The position numbers were made by a program, and so were the translations under genes. The notes beneath the pieces were generated by a model that was not told the DNA's origin, searched no databases, and saw nothing but the letters and a program-made list of their open reading frames with translations. A stretch of 64,000 nucleotides of DNA from Streptococcus sp. DD12 (lineage in GTDB: Bacteria; Bacillota; Bacilli; Lactobacillales; Streptococcaceae): contig NZ_KQ969496.1 in NCBI RefSeq assembly GCF_001578885.1, forward strand, positions 62,001 through 126,000, in the 5' to 3' direction. Of this stretch, positions 1 through 10,205 are shown piece after piece. How positions within the stretch are numbered: position 1 is the stretch's first letter; the number at the start of each line of letters is the position of its first letter.

Positions 1-746
1 ATGGGTATCGCCAAGATAGCAAAGGGCAAGTCACTTACTATGATGCCAATGGGGTGCTCTCAAAAGACCTACCTAGCCCACAACCGCAACCAGACCTTAA
101 GGGCCGTTTCCAAGAAATTGGGGACAATATTTGGGTTTACCTGGACGCATCTGGTAAGCGCGTGACAGGTCGTCAAACCATCAACGGTCAAAACCTCTAC
201 TTTGACCAAGATGGCATTCAAGCCAAGGGGCGTGCGGTTACAGTTGACGGCGTTCTTCGCTATTACGATGTCAACTCTGGTGAGATGATTATCAACCGTT
301 TTGAGCAAGTGGGTGACAATGTCTGGGCTTACTTTGGCAATGACGGAGCAGCACTTAAAGGCTTGCAACACATCAATGGTCAAACCCTTTACTTTGACCA
401 AAATGGGCACCAAGTCAAAGGTGCCACAGCGGTAGTAGATGGTCAAACACGCTACTTTGATGCCAATTCTGGTGAGATGATAACCAACCGCTTTGAGCAA
501 ATCGGAGACAACGTCTGGGCTTACTTTGACAAGGATGGCAATGCCGTCAAAGGCCGTCAAACCATCAATGGTCAAGACCTCTACTTTGACCAAGACGGCA
601 AACAGGTCAAGGGTCGTGCCGTAACCGTCGATGGCAGCTTGCGCTATTATGACGCAGACTCAGGCGAGATGGTTAAAAACCGTTGGGTAGAAATCTCTCA
701 AGGGGTTTGGCGTTACTTTGATGCTCAGGGACGTAGTTGGACCTAA
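1..746 (+). CDS. Glucosyltransferase C-terminal glucan-binding repeats (5' end outside window)
   Basis: The reading frame is open from the left edge (frame starting at base 3) to the TAA at 744-746, so this is the end of a gene that begins upstream. All of the visible protein consists of aromatic- and glycine-rich cell-wall/glucan-binding repeats, with units such as GDNVWAYF, INGQ, LYFDQDG and [10 protein letters not shown] recurring about every 65 residues. In GH70 glucosyltransferases these repeats follow the catalytic domain and hold the enzyme to glucan. The first ATG at 54 is internal to the repeats and is not a start. A second gtf starts 39 bases downstream, so the two lie in tandem. 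The catalytic part cannot be seen, so linkage type is unknown; a non-catalytic glucan-binding protein remains possible. Confidence 0.85.
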   Translation, partial: GYRQDSKGQVTYYDANGVLSKDLPSPQPQPDLKGRFQEIGDNIWVYLDASGKRVTGRQTINGQNLYFDQDGIQAKGRAVTVDGVLRYYDVNSGEMIINRFEQVGDNVWAYFGNDGAALKGLQHINGQTLYFDQNGHQVKGATAVVDGQTRYFDANSGEMITNRFEQIGDNVWAYFDKDGNAVKGRQTINGQDLYFDQDGKQVKGRAVTVDGSLRYYDADSGEMVKNRWVEISQGVWRYFDAQGRSWT

Positions 747-785
747 ACCGACAAAAACGAGGAATATTGAGGAGATCTTTTAGCA

Positions 786-3700
786 ATGCAAGAAAAAGTT
801 CATTACAAATTACATAAGGTCAAAAAGACCTGGGTTGCCCTAGCGGTGTCGAGCCTGTCGATTGCTGCCTTGGGGGCGGCAGGGGAAACGACTGTTTCCG
901 CAGACCAGGTCAACACCTGGACGGGAAATGGGTTTAACATCAGTGTGTCAACAGATGATAATACCACCACACGGGTAGTGGTCAATGGGGTGGAAGTTGC
1001 TCCGACAACGACCAACCAAGCGACCAACAACACAACACCGACAAATACGACTGCTACTGACACAACGGCCAACCAAGGGCAAGCAACAGCCACTCCAGCT
1101 GATACGGCGACTGCCGATAATACAGCGACCAACGCCGTCAGCGACAAGCAAGCCAGCCCTGCCATCACAGAGGCCAATTCTCAGGCAACACCTACAGCGA
1201 CTGATGCGAGTCCGTCAGCGCCAGCTGATAGCCAGTCACGGATTGAAAATGACCGTCAAGCGACTTCAGCGTCAACAGACCATATCAAAACAGAAGATGG
1301 CAAGTCTTACTACGTGACGGATTACGGCAATCGTCGGAAAAACTACCTCCTAGAAGACGGCGACAAGACCTATTACTTCGGTCGTGATGGCGCCCAAGTA
1401 GACCAGACGGTTAGTCCTGTTTTGGATGAAAATGCTCCCGTAACGACTTATAGCCAAGGTAATCGCTTGGTGAACACGGATGAAAAGAGCATTGAAGCAG
1501 TTGATACCTTTCTGACCGCAGATTCTTGGTATCGCCCTAAAGCCATCCTCACCAATGGGACAACTTGGACAGACTCTAGTGAGAATGACCTTCGTCCTCT
1601 CTTGATGGTCTGGTGGCCAGACACTAGCACCCAAGTAGCCTATCTGGATTTTATGAAAAAATCTGGTTTAGGGGCAACGACTGCTTACTCAGCTTCATCA
1701 GATAGTGCCACCCTAAACAAGGCGGCCCAAGAAGTCCAAGCCAAAATCGAACAACGCATCAGCAGTGAAGGCAGTACCCAATGGTTGCGGACGGCCATGT
1801 CTGACTTTGTCAAAACGCAAAACCAGTGGAATATAAATTCCGAAAACAAGGGCAATGACCATCTGCAGGGCGGTCAATTGGTCTTTGAAAATGCGCAAGG
1901 AAAAACTGCTGGGCGGACGGATTATGCCAATTCCAACTATCGCCTGCTCAATCGGACACCAACCAACCAAACTGGGACACCAAAATATTTCGATGACCGT
2001 TCTCTGGGAGGGAACGAGTTCCTCTTGGCAAATGACATCGATAACTCAAACCCAGCCGTCCAAGCAGAACAGCTCAACTGGCTTCATTACATTATGAACA
2101 TTGGTTCCATCATGGCCAATGATGCTAGCGCTAACTTTGACGGTGTGCGTGTCGATGCCTTAGACAATGTCGATGCCGACCTCTTGCAAATTGCTTCAGA
2201 CTATTTCAAACAGGTTTATGGCGTCGATGAGAGCCAAGCCAAAGCCATTGCCCATCTATCTATCTTTGAAGGTTGGTCTTACAATGACCCGCTTTACAAT
2301 AAAGACCACAAGGGAGCGCAACTAGCTATTGACAATCACTTGCGTGAAGCCTTGATCAATCGCTTCCTCTGGTCGCCAGGTTCACGGAGTTTGGACATGA
2401 AGGTTCTCATGACCAACAGTTTGAGCCCCCGCAATGCCGAGGCCAAAAATTCCGAACGGACGGCCAACTACCTCTTTGTCCGTGCCCATGATTCTGAGGT
2501 GCAGTCAGTTATTCAGACCATTGTTCAACAAAATATCAATCCTTCTGTGACTGGCTACCACATGACTCTGGATGAAATCAAGCAAGCCTTCAAGATTTAC
2601 AATGAAGACATGAAAAAGACCGACAAGCGGTACACCCAGTACAATATCCCGGCGGCCTACGCTTTCATGTTGACCAACAAAGATACGATTACCCGTGTCT
2701 ACTATGGCGATGTCTTCACTGATGACGGGCATTATATGGCTGAGAAGTCGCCATACTACGATGCCTTGGATGCCTTGATGAAAGCTCGGGTTAAATACGT
2801 GGCAGGTGGTCAAGACATGACTGTGCAAACCGTCGGGTCTGGGGATTTGCTGACGTCTGTCCGTTATGGTAAAGGGGCTGATAGCGTGTCTGACCAAGGT
2901 ACAGCAGAAACACGTACCCAAGGGATGGCTCTTTTGATGAGTAATAATACCAAGCTCAACCTCGGTGGCAACACCCATACCGTTGCCATGGGAGCCGCCC
3001 ACAAAAATCAAGCCTATCGCCCACTCTTATTGAGTCGTGCAGATGGCTTGACGGTATACAATGCAGACAAAGATGTCCCATCTAACCTGATTAAGTACAC
3101 AGATGGCAATGGGAATCTGACTTTCACAGCCAGCGATGTTTTTGGTGTGTCTAATCCTCAGGTTTCTGGTTATCTGGCTGTCTGGGTGCCTGTCGGTGCC
3201 AGCGATGACCAAGATGCAAGAACCAAGGCGACGGATGTCAAAAATAGTAGCGGTCTCGTCTATGAGTCCAATGCTGCTTTGGATTCTCAGTTGATTTTCG
3301 AAGGTTTTTCTAACTTCCAAGCCTTTGCCGAAAACGAAAGCCAATACATGAACAAGATCATTCCACAAAAGATTGACTTGCTCAAGTCTTGGGGCGTGAC
3401 ATCCTTTGAAATGCCGCCACAATACGTCTCTAGCCAAGACGGCACATTCTTGGACTCGATCATTGACAACGGCTACGCCTTTAGTGACCGCTACGATATC
3501 GCCATGAGCAAGAACAACAAGTACGGTTCGCTGGATGATTTGCTAAATGCCATTCGTGCCCTGCATGCTGGCGGTATGTCCGTTATGGCGGACTGGGTTC
3601 CTGATCAGATTTATAGCCTGCCAGGCAAAGAAGTTGTGACCGCTTCACGTGCAGATGGCTATGGGAACCCACGCTCAGGTGCGAATATTTACCATTCTGC

Positions 3701-5180
3701 CTATGTCGCTAACACCAAAACTGATGGCAGTGACTACCAAGGCCAATACGGTGGCAAATACTTAGATGAATTAAAAGCTAAATACCCAGCCATTTTCTCA
3801 CGGGTGCAGATTTCCAATGGCAAGACCCTTCCAACAGATGAGAAAATCACCAAATGGCAGGCCAAATACTTTAACGGAACCAATATCTTGGGCCGTGGCG
3901 CAGGTTATGTCTTACAGGACCAGAGCACAGGAGCTTACTTTAACACCAGTGCTGATAAACTCTTGTTGCCACAAGCCTTGCGTAAGAGCGACGGTTCTGG
4001 TTTCGCAACACAAGACAATAAGGTCGTCTATCGCTTTAGCGATGGCAAACAGGCCAAAAATCAGTTTGTCACTGTAGATGGCAATAGTTACTACTTTGAC
4101 AAAGATGGTTACATGGCTACAGGCAAGCAAACCATCAATGGCAAGCAGTATTATTTCTTGGCCAATGGGGTGCAAGTCCGTCAGACCTTCCGTCAAGAAA
4201 AAGATGGTAGTCTGTATTACTATGCCTTAGATGGGGCTATGGTGGTCAACCAGTTCTTTGACTTTGATAGCACACGGACCTTAGTGCGTGCCTTTACCAC
4301 AACCGGTAAGATGGTAACAGGTTTGCTCAACTGGGGTGGCGGTACCTATTACTTTGACAAGGAAAATGGTTTCCAAGCTAAGGACAAGATTGTCCGCTTT
4401 GCTGACGGTAGCCTGCGTTACTTCCTGCCAGACTCTGGAAATCTCGGTCGCAACATCTTTGCCCAAGACCAGGGCACAGGCATCTGGTATTACTTTGGCA
4501 ATGATGGCCGAGCTGTGACAGGCGCCCAAACCATCAAGGGACAAAAACTTTACTTTGACAAAACCGGAGCACAAATCAAAGGGCAACTGGTCTTTGATAA
4601 TGGCAAGGCAACCCCACGGTATTATGATGCCAATTCAGGCAGTCTGTTGACCAATAGCTGGTTTAGCCCTGGCGACAATGTCTGGTACTACTTTGGAGCT
4701 GATGGCAATGCTTTGACAGGCCTCCAAACGATTAGAGGCCAACGGGTGCTCTTTGCTAGCACCGGTGTCCAAATCAAGGGAGCCATGGCAACGGTCAATG
4801 GTAAAACTTACCAAACAGATGCCCATTCCGGTAGCCTATTGACCAATACCTTTGTCAGTGACCAAGCCGGCAACTGGTACTACCTAGGTGGTGACGGGGC
4901 AGCTGTCACTGGTCAACGTACCATTAACGGCCAAAGTCTCTATTTCTACAGTGACGGTCGACAAGCCAAAGGCACCCTAGTGGAAAGTGGTTCCTCTTGG
5001 GCCAAACAAATCCGTTATTATGACCCAAATTCTGGTGAACTTTTCCGCAAAGGCTTTAAAACTATTGACGGCAAACGTTACTATTTCGCTAGCAATGGTC
5101 TAGCTTATGTCAATACGACACGCACCATTGACGGACGCCGTTACCGTTTTGATGCCAACGGTCAGGCAACAGCCCTATAA
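786..5180 (+). CDS. GH70 glucosyltransferase (glucansucrase)
   Basis: A secreted 1464-residue enzyme expected to split sucrose and polymerise glucose into glucan. The N-terminus ([16 protein letters not shown]) is a KxYKxGKxW-type signal peptide with cleavage near residue 40. Residues about 70-155 form a Thr/Ala/Asn-rich variable linker. The catalytic motifs come in the circularly permuted GH70 order: [11 protein letters not shown] with nucleophile D457, [10 protein letters not shown] with acid/base E495, VRAHDSEVQ with D569, then ADWVPDQIY with D936. The 457/495/569 spacing closely matches known GTFs. Residues about 1080-1464 carry glucan-binding repeats. Motif III reads EGWS, where EAWS is usual. 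The region after motif IV looks most like primer-type, soluble-glucan GTFs (GtfD/GtfS-like), but linkage cannot be assigned by eye. The start ATG has GGAGAT about 10 bases upstream. A terminator follows. Confidence 0.95.
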   Translation: MQEKVHYKLHKVKKTWVALAVSSLSIAALGAAGETTVSADQVNTWTGNGFNISVSTDDNTTTRVVVNGVEVAPTTTNQATNNTTPTNTTATDTTANQGQATATPADTATADNTATNAVSDKQASPAITEANSQATPTATDASPSAPADSQSRIENDRQATSASTDHIKTEDGKSYYVTDYGNRRKNYLLEDGDKTYYFGRDGAQVDQTVSPVLDENAPVTTYSQGNRLVNTDEKSIEAVDTFLTADSWYRPKAILTNGTTWTDSSENDLRPLLMVWWPDTSTQVAYLDFMKKSGLGATTAYSASSDSATLNKAAQEVQAKIEQRISSEGSTQWLRTAMSDFVKTQNQWNINSENKGNDHLQGGQLVFENAQGKTAGRTDYANSNYRLLNRTPTNQTGTPKYFDDRSLGGNEFLLANDIDNSNPAVQAEQLNWLHYIMNIGSIMANDASANFDGVRVDALDNVDADLLQIASDYFKQVYGVDESQAKAIAHLSIFEGWSYNDPLYNKDHKGAQLAIDNHLREALINRFLWSPGSRSLDMKVLMTNSLSPRNAEAKNSERTANYLFVRAHDSEVQSVIQTIVQQNINPSVTGYHMTLDEIKQAFKIYNEDMKKTDKRYTQYNIPAAYAFMLTNKDTITRVYYGDVFTDDGHYMAEKSPYYDALDALMKARVKYVAGGQDMTVQTVGSGDLLTSVRYGKGADSVSDQGTAETRTQGMALLMSNNTKLNLGGNTHTVAMGAAHKNQAYRPLLLSRADGLTVYNADKDVPSNLIKYTDGNGNLTFTASDVFGVSNPQVSGYLAVWVPVGASDDQDARTKATDVKNSSGLVYESNAALDSQLIFEGFSNFQAFAENESQYMNKIIPQKIDLLKSWGVTSFEMPPQYVSSQDGTFLDSIIDNGYAFSDRYDIAMSKNNKYGSLDDLLNAIRALHAGGMSVMADWVPDQIYSLPGKEVVTASRADGYGNPRSGANIYHSAYVANTKTDGSDYQGQYGGKYLDELKAKYPAIFSRVQISNGKTLPTDEKITKWQAKYFNGTNILGRGAGYVLQDQSTGAYFNTSADKLLLPQALRKSDGSGFATQDNKVVYRFSDGKQAKNQFVTVDGNSYYFDKDGYMATGKQTINGKQYYFLANGVQVRQTFRQEKDGSLYYYALDGAMVVNQFFDFDSTRTLVRAFTTTGKMVTGLLNWGGGTYYFDKENGFQAKDKIVRFADGSLRYFLPDSGNLGRNIFAQDQGTGIWYYFGNDGRAVTGAQTIKGQKLYFDKTGAQIKGQLVFDNGKATPRYYDANSGSLLTNSWFSPGDNVWYYFGADGNALTGLQTIRGQRVLFASTGVQIKGAMATVNGKTYQTDAHSGSLLTNTFVSDQAGNWYYLGGDGAAVTGQRTINGQSLYFYSDGRQAKGTLVESGSSWAKQIRYYDPNSGELFRKGFKTIDGKRYYFASNGLAYVNTTRTIDGRRYRFDANGQATAL

Positions 5181-5190
5181 ACTGTCTTAA

Positions 5191-5220
5191 ACGCTTGAGA
5201 CCTGGTCTCAGGTGTTTTTG
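5191..5220 (+). terminator. Terminator after gtf
   Basis: An 11-bp stem (ACGCTTGAGAC with GTCTCAGGTGT, two G-U pairs) and CTG loop are followed by a T run. It lies 10 bases after the gtf stop. Confidence 0.75.
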
Positions 5221-5307
5221 TATTTTTTTGCTAAAAGAAGCTCTCTACTAGCAGGTGTCAGCGAGGCCTTGCTTGTGACCTGACGGGCTGGGACCTACCG
5301 GGAATGA

Positions 5308-5336
5308 TTTACAGAAGCCCCTAACTGTGGTAAAAT
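5308..5336 (+). promoter_or_regulatory. Promoter of the amino acid permease
   Basis: TTTACA at 5308-5313 and TAAAAT at 5331-5336 are separated by exactly 17 bases, with a TG extension ahead of the -10. Transcription would start near 5343, consistent with translation from the TTG at 5382. Confidence 0.65.
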
Positions 5337-5381
5337 AGTAAAGTTGCCATAGTGCAAATGACAGAGAATAGAGGAAATGTT

Positions 5382-6782
5382 TTGTCCATTTTTAGACGCA
5401 AAAACACGAGCACAGAACGTACCGAGATGCATCGTCACCTCAAGTTGTGGGATTTGATTTTTCTTGGCTTGGGTTCCATGGTAGGAACGGGTATTTTCAC
5501 GGTGACAGGAACAGGGGCCGCCTTGTATGCTGGTCCAGGTCTCATCATCTCCATTATCATTGCTGCCATCGCAGTGGGAATTTCGGCACTTTTTTACGCC
5601 GAGTTTGCCTCTCGCATCCCAGCTAATGGCGGAGCCTATAGCTACACCTATGCGACCTTAGGAGAGTTTCCTGCCTGGTTGGTTTCTTGGTTTTTGATTT
5701 TAGAGTTTTTGATGGCTATCTCAAGTGTGGCCTCGGGTTGGGGCTCCTATTTAAAAGGGCTCTTGTCTAGCTTTGGCCTGACCTTGCCACCCGCGCTCAA
5801 TGGTACTTTCGACCCGAGTCAGGGGCATTTCATTGACCTCTTGCCAATTTTAGTAATGGTCTTTGTGACAGCGCTGGTGCTGACGGATGCCAAAGCTGTT
5901 TTACGCTTTAACACGAGTTTGGTTGTGTTGAAGTTTTCTGCCTTGGCCTTATTTATCTTAGTGGGACTCTTTTTCATTCAACCTAGCCACTGGAGCAATT
6001 TCACGCCCTTTGGAATGGGGACGGTCTTTGGCGGTCGAACAGGGATTCTGGGCGGGGCAGCCATTATGTTCTTTGCCTTTTTAGGCTTTGAATCCATTTC
6101 CATGACTGTGGATGAGGTCGAAAAACCACAAAAAGTCATTCCTCAGGGGATTATCATCTCTTTGACTATCGTTACCATTCTTTATACGGTGGTCACGCTG
6201 GTGCTGACAGGAATTGTTTCTTACACCAAGTTAAATGTTGATGATGCGGTGGCTTTCGCCCTTCGCCAGATTGGTATGGGTTGGGCAGCAAACTATGTCT
6301 CAGTGGTCGCTATCTTGACCTTGATTACCGTCTGCATTTCCATGACCTATGCCTTGGCAAGGACCATTTACAGTGTTAGCCGGGACGGTTTGTTACCACA
6401 AACTTTTAGCCAAGTCACTAAGCGACGCCGTATTCCTAAAAATGCCACCCTGCTGGTTGGCTTGACGGCTATGATTTGTGGGGGTGTTTTTCCTCTGGCA
6501 AGCATGGCTGAGTTTGTCAATATCGTGACCCTAGCCTATTTGGTCATCCTAGCTGTTGGTCTGATAGTTCTACGTAAGAGGGAGGGGCAACCCAAAGAAG
6601 GGCAGTTTAAAACACCTTGGGTACCCTTTTTACCAATCCTTTCGATTGTGATTTGCCTCTCCTTGATGAGTCAACTCCAGCCAGTCACCTGGCTAGCATT
6701 CGGTATTGCTGTCCTAGTGGGCTGTTTGATTTATGCCTTCTACGGCTACAGTCATTCGGCAGTTGCAGATAAAAAAGAATAG
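5382..6782 (+). CDS. APC-family amino acid permease (cationic amino acid transporter type)
   Basis: An integral membrane protein of about 466 residues with some 12 hydrophobic segments, and the APC hallmark GLGSMVGTGIFTVTG in the first membrane segment. FAEFASRIPANGGAYSY-like sequence and FFAFLGFESISMTVDEVEKP are typical of the CAT/YfnA-type branch, which imports amino acids by proton symport. The frame is open from a GTG at 5352, but a GAGGAA ribosome site at 5371-5376 sits 5 bases before an in-frame TTG at 5382. The protein from there begins MSIFRRKN, as many streptococcal relatives do, so TTG is chosen. It stands alone between its own promoter and terminator. The substrate is not readable. 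Confidence 0.88.
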   Translation: MSIFRRKNTSTERTEMHRHLKLWDLIFLGLGSMVGTGIFTVTGTGAALYAGPGLIISIIIAAIAVGISALFYAEFASRIPANGGAYSYTYATLGEFPAWLVSWFLILEFLMAISSVASGWGSYLKGLLSSFGLTLPPALNGTFDPSQGHFIDLLPILVMVFVTALVLTDAKAVLRFNTSLVVLKFSALALFILVGLFFIQPSHWSNFTPFGMGTVFGGRTGILGGAAIMFFAFLGFESISMTVDEVEKPQKVIPQGIIISLTIVTILYTVVTLVLTGIVSYTKLNVDDAVAFALRQIGMGWAANYVSVVAILTLITVCISMTYALARTIYSVSRDGLLPQTFSQVTKRRRIPKNATLLVGLTAMICGGVFPLASMAEFVNIVTLAYLVILAVGLIVLRKREGQPKEGQFKTPWVPFLPILSIVICLSLMSQLQPVTWLAFGIAVLVGCLIYAFYGYSHSAVADKKE

Positions 6783-6833
6783 GCTAGGTTCTTGCTATTG
6801 GCGACTAACCCATAAACAAACTTCATATACCTC

Positions 6834-6858
6834 AAAGAAGCGCAAGCTTCTTTTTTTT
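6834..6858 (+). terminator. Terminator after permease
   Basis: An 8-bp stem AAAGAAGC/GCTTCTTT with GCAA tetraloop runs into eight T residues. Confidence 0.85.
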
Positions 6859-6932
6859 GGCAAAAAATAAGGTAGATTTTCAAAATATTTACGAATAAAA
6901 AAGATGATGTGCTAGAGACGGTAAACACACAC

Positions 6933-7040
6933 ATGGTAAGTCTGCTGGCTTTAAAGGGGTTGAAGACTATGGCTTTGGTGACTTCTCGTTCGGCGGATGC
7001 TCAAGCTGAAGCAGGCAAAAAAGCACAAAAGAAGAAATAG
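6933..7040 (+). CDS. Small ORF upstream of the LXG gene, possible relic of an LXG-associated helper
   Basis: The frame encodes 35 residues from the ATG, ending SADAQAEAGKKAQKKK, and is open further upstream without a canonical start (back to 6876). Its stop TAG lies inside the Shine-Dalgarno region of the next gene, so the two would be translationally coupled. LXG effector genes are usually preceded by small helical helper genes, and the position and Lys/Ala-rich helical tail would fit the end of one. I do not recognise the protein, and it may be a truncated remnant rather than a working gene. Confidence 0.3.
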   Translation: MVSLLALKGLKTMALVTSRSADAQAEAGKKAQKKK

Positions 7041-7052
7041 GAGGACTCTCAT

Positions 7053-8103
7053 ATGGTAATGGTGACGGTTGATTCTAAGGCAAGTTTAAATACAATTGGG
7101 ACTAATGCCAAAACTGCGGCGACCTACTATCGGGATGCGACAACAGAAGCTGATCGTTCCTTTAAGATGAGAACAGAAGGTTCAGAAGGTTCAGCGCTTT
7201 CGGCCTTTGTGGAGAAAATCAACGCTTTATCAACCTATGTCTTTGCGGTTTACCCTGACCTACTTGACAGACTGGGAGAAGAACTTGTAGGCTATTCTGG
7301 GAAGCTAGAAGGTGAGGGGTTTGATGAGGTGACTTATACTAGTGATGCAGGTATTTCCAATATCCAAGATTGGCTAAAGCGTCAACGGTATGATAGTATC
7401 GAAAGAAAAGAAAAAACGAGAAGCGCTAGACAATCTTGCAAAGGATGCCCTAGTATTGGCAACCAATACAGTGGTCCCGGGTTTCTCAAGTGTTGTTTCG
7501 CTGGCAAGTAGTATTTTTGAGTCCGGTAAACTAGGCTCAGTCGTATCATCTGGAAATGATTTGGCTGCTACGGTCATCGGAGAACAATACAGTAAGGTAT
7601 TGAGTGGCGGTGCCAAGGCTACGAGCAGATTGGCCAGTTATTTTGAAACATTAGGAGATATTGATGATGAAAAGATGGGGCTTTCCAATCAAGCAAAGGG
7701 AGACCTGTTTGGTGTTGGTGGCAGTAGCGTCACCGTCGATGATACGACCACTAGTTCTCAAAGTAATATCGCTTTTGACTTGTCTGCTAGCCTACAATCC
7801 TATGACTTCCAAGAAAATGGGGTCAGGGGTTATATCTTGAGGCAGTATGATGGAAAAGCTTTGGAGAGATTTGATGACGGAATAAAACAATCTGATATAT
7901 CTCAAGACATGCGGGATATCTTAACAGGAAATAGTGATAAACCCAACACTGAGGTCGGACCGGATGTCATCAAGGATAGTCTTGAGAGTATGGATGCAAA
8001 TATAAGTAGGTATGAAATGGGAGACAATCACTGGACGACCAAGTATTATGACAATAATTTCCTCTGGTTTGACGAACTGACTGGAAATATCGAAAAGAAA
8101 TGA
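7053..8103 (+). pseudogene. LXG-like type VII secretion effector, disrupted by a +1 frameshift
   Basis: AGGAGG precedes the ATG at 7053. The first frame gives an N-terminal helical domain (residues 1-117) with SALSAFVEKINAL and LEGEGFDEVTY segments typical of LXG/WXG-superfamily effectors. This frame then runs off to a stop at 7509-7511. From about 7417 the neighbouring +1 frame continues the helix (REALDNLAKDALVLATN) and a glycine-rich C-terminal domain to the stop at 8101-8103. The shift coincides with a run of six A at 7411-7416; with five A the two halves fuse into one protein of about 350 residues. The C-terminus ends WTTKYYDNNFLWFDELTGN and has no toxin motif I recognise. It may be a true pseudogene, a slippage-switched gene or a sequencing error. 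Confidence 0.7.
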
Positions 8104-8115
8104 TAGGAGGTCAAG

Positions 8116-9027
8116 ATGATGAGAACTAGAATTTGGAAAACGTGTCTTCTATTTACTTTTCTTATAGTATGTACATGGGTGATATGGATAGTTTACCTAG
8201 GGTATTTTAAGCCAACCTATAGCGTGAAGGTGGCCCCGAAAATTCAGTCCATCGTAGCCTTTGGTGACCAAAAACAGTATGTTTCTGTGCTTCTTGAAGA
8301 AAACAGCGCTGGTAAATTAAACATCAGTATGTCCCAGAATTATTTGGTTACGGTTGGCTACAAAAATCGAACAGACAAAAGGTCAAATAAGTATGTAATG
8401 GATGAGGGAGAGTCCGTTATGGTGACTACCTATGCCTTAAATACAAGTGATTTTACCAAAAGAAGTTTTGATTTGGCTGATGTGTGGCGTAAGAGCAGGT
8501 ATACCTACCAGATAATAGATGTTTATGCCATAACCTATCAAGGTGAGGACTATCTCTCTATCAGATATTATAAAGCTGAGTATTCTCCTGGTGTGGTTTG
8601 GTATAATCTGAAGACAAGGACTTTTGTAAAATATGGTGGAAAAGATTTTCAAAGTATCTTTAAATTTCTGGATGGGTCATATAGGACTGGCTTAGACGAA
8701 AAGATGTCTGCGATGAATATGGATATAGGACAGTACTCATTAAATGATTTCTTCGAAAAGGCGAAAGATTTAAAAAACCTGAATATTTCAAGGGAGTATC
8801 CTCAGATTGCCCAAAATCTATCCAATGGTGGCGCCATCTATGTCCGTCCACTGTTCAGTGACAAAGCTACCTGGTTCAACACCATCATCCATTGGTTTGC
8901 GCCAAAAGGGCAAGAAGTTATGGAACTCTATGCGCCAAATGGCGACACTGGTGATAAGACACCAATCAGAAGTTATGCGGATTATGAAGCGTGGGCAAAG
9001 GCACATCCAGAATTTGGGACTGAATAA
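8116..9027 (+). CDS. Membrane-anchored immunity-like protein of the LXG locus
   Basis: A 303-residue protein starting 12 bases after the LXG gene, with AGGAGG just upstream. A short positively charged start and one hydrophobic segment (residues about 10-32) would leave a 270-residue domain outside the cell. I do not recognise a named family. Placement straight after an LXG gene, a single membrane anchor and a paralogue immediately downstream are what is expected of an immunity protein against an exported toxin (compare TipC beside TelC in Streptococcus intermedius); that role is inferred. From base 8398 onward the gene is nearly identical to the broken copy at 9234-10149, except for a patch around residues 155-178. 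Confidence 0.6.
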   Translation: MMRTRIWKTCLLFTFLIVCTWVIWIVYLGYFKPTYSVKVAPKIQSIVAFGDQKQYVSVLLEENSAGKLNISMSQNYLVTVGYKNRTDKRSNKYVMDEGESVMVTTYALNTSDFTKRSFDLADVWRKSRYTYQIIDVYAITYQGEDYLSIRYYKAEYSPGVVWYNLKTRTFVKYGGKDFQSIFKFLDGSYRTGLDEKMSAMNMDIGQYSLNDFFEKAKDLKNLNISREYPQIAQNLSNGGAIYVRPLFSDKATWFNTIIHWFAPKGQEVMELYAPNGDTGDKTPIRSYADYEAWAKAHPEFGTE

Positions 9028-9081
9028 AAGGATGGATAGTGTTGAGGTCTTCTTCACAAGATTTTCGTAGCTATATTGATT
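8398..9081 (+). repeat. Direct repeat, copy 1 (684 bp; partner 1122 bp downstream)
   Basis: This stretch covers the last two thirds of the immunity-like gene plus about 54 bases beyond its stop. It aligns without gaps to 9520-10203 at a constant offset of 1122. Most is nearly identical; a block at about 8575-8640 differs strongly. Confidence 0.85.
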
Positions 9082-9120
9082 AGGGTCGCTCTAAGTGGGA
9101 TGAATCAAGTCGCTGATGAG

Positions 9121-9237
9121 TGGACCACAAAGCTCTGAGCAAATTAGGTATCACGACATTATGACAATAATTACCGTGACTTTGATAGTTTGACTGGTAA
9201 TGCAAAGACAAGTCATGTGGAGGGGAGCGCAGAATGA
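9121..9237 (+). pseudogene. Relic of an LXG effector C-terminus
   Basis: One frame reads WTTKL, stop, AN, stop, VSRHYDNNYRDFDSLTGNAK and ends at the TGA at 9235-9237. It matches the tail of the LXG gene at 7053-8103 (WTTKYYDNNFLWFDELTGN) but carries two internal stops. It sits directly before the second immunity-like copy, just as the intact tail sits before the first, so the duplicated unit held a toxin tail plus an immunity gene. Confidence 0.6.
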
Positions 9238-10149
9238 AAGGCAAAAAGTAAAAAAATTCTCGGAAGTGTTTCTGTACTTTTGATACTGAGTGCGATTGCC
9301 TATACTGTCTATTCCCAGTTATTCGCGTATCGTTTTGAGGAAGAACATGCGGCTAATATTACATCTATGGAACTGTTTGGCGACCAAAAGCAGTATCTCT
9401 CGGTAGTTGTAGAAGAAGGGACAACTGATGGTTGGAGAAGCGGTATCACGGTTTCGCAGAATTACTTAGTATCGGTGGATTCTAAGAAGCGAACGGATCG
9501 CTTGTCCAATCCCTACCAAATGGATGAGGGAGAGTTCGTTATGGTGACTACCTATGCCTTAAATACAAGTGATTTTACCAAAAAAACTTTTGATTTGGCC
9601 GATGTGTGGCGTAAGAGCAGGTATACCTACCAGATAATAGATGTTTATGCCATAACCTATCAAGGCGAGGACTATCTCTCTGTTAGATATAATGAAGATG
9701 AGCGTTCCTCTAATGTGCTTTGGTATAGTTTGGAAAAAGGAACCTTTATAAAATATGGTGGAAAAGATTTTCAAAGTATCTTTAAATTTCTGGATGGGTC
9801 ATATAGGACTGGCTTAGACGAAAAGATGTCTGCGATGAATATGGATATAAGACAGTACTCATTAAATGATTTCTTCGAAAAGGCGAAAGATTTAAAAAAA
9901 CTGAATATTTCAAGGGAGTATCCTCAGATTGCCAAAAATCTATCCAATGGTGGCGCTATCTATGTCCGTCCACTGTTCAGTGACAAGGCTACCTGGTTCA
10001 ACACGCTTATCCATTGGTTTGCGCCAAAAGGGCAAGAATTCATGGAACTCTACGCACCAAATGGCGACACTGGTGAGAAGACACCAATCAGAAGCTATGC
10101 GGACTATGAAGCATAGGCAAAGGCACATCCAGAATTTGGGAATGAATAA
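9234..10149 (+). pseudogene. Second immunity-like gene copy, broken at both ends
   Basis: A paralogue of the gene at 8116-9027. The ATG at 9234 (GGAGGGG upstream) enters a frame that stops after five codons. The next frame reads AKSKKILGSVSVLLILSAIA, a good signal/anchor, so one extra base near 9238 breaks the start. At the other end TGG has become TAG at 10114-10116 (YADYEA, stop, AKAHPEFG), removing the last 10 residues. The body from about 9244 to 10113 is intact and could only be made from the TTG at 9280 or by frameshifting. The N-terminal 100 residues differ from copy 1, while the C-terminal part is nearly identical. Confidence 0.7.
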
Positions 10150-10203
10150 AAGGACGGATAGTGTTGAGGTCTTCTTCACAAGATTTTCGTAGCTATATTG
10201 ATT
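9520..10203 (+). repeat. Direct repeat, copy 2
   Basis: Gap-free partner of 8398-9081 (offset 1122). It ends at the same CTATATTGATT boundary; sequence to the right is unrelated. Confidence 0.85.
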
Positions 10204-10205
10204 GA

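Noticed and set aside
69-593. Long minus-strand ORF opposite the glucan-binding repeats
   Set aside because: It is the antisense shadow of a repetitive coding sequence.
1-5180. Glucan-binding repeats as a CRISPR or DNA-level tandem array
   Set aside because: The repeats are protein-level, diverged and in frame; no short identical DNA repeats with unique spacers are present.
5352-5381. GTG start for the permease at 5352
   Set aside because: The ribosome site GAGGAA lies downstream of it and fits the in-frame TTG at 5382, which also gives the usual N-terminus.
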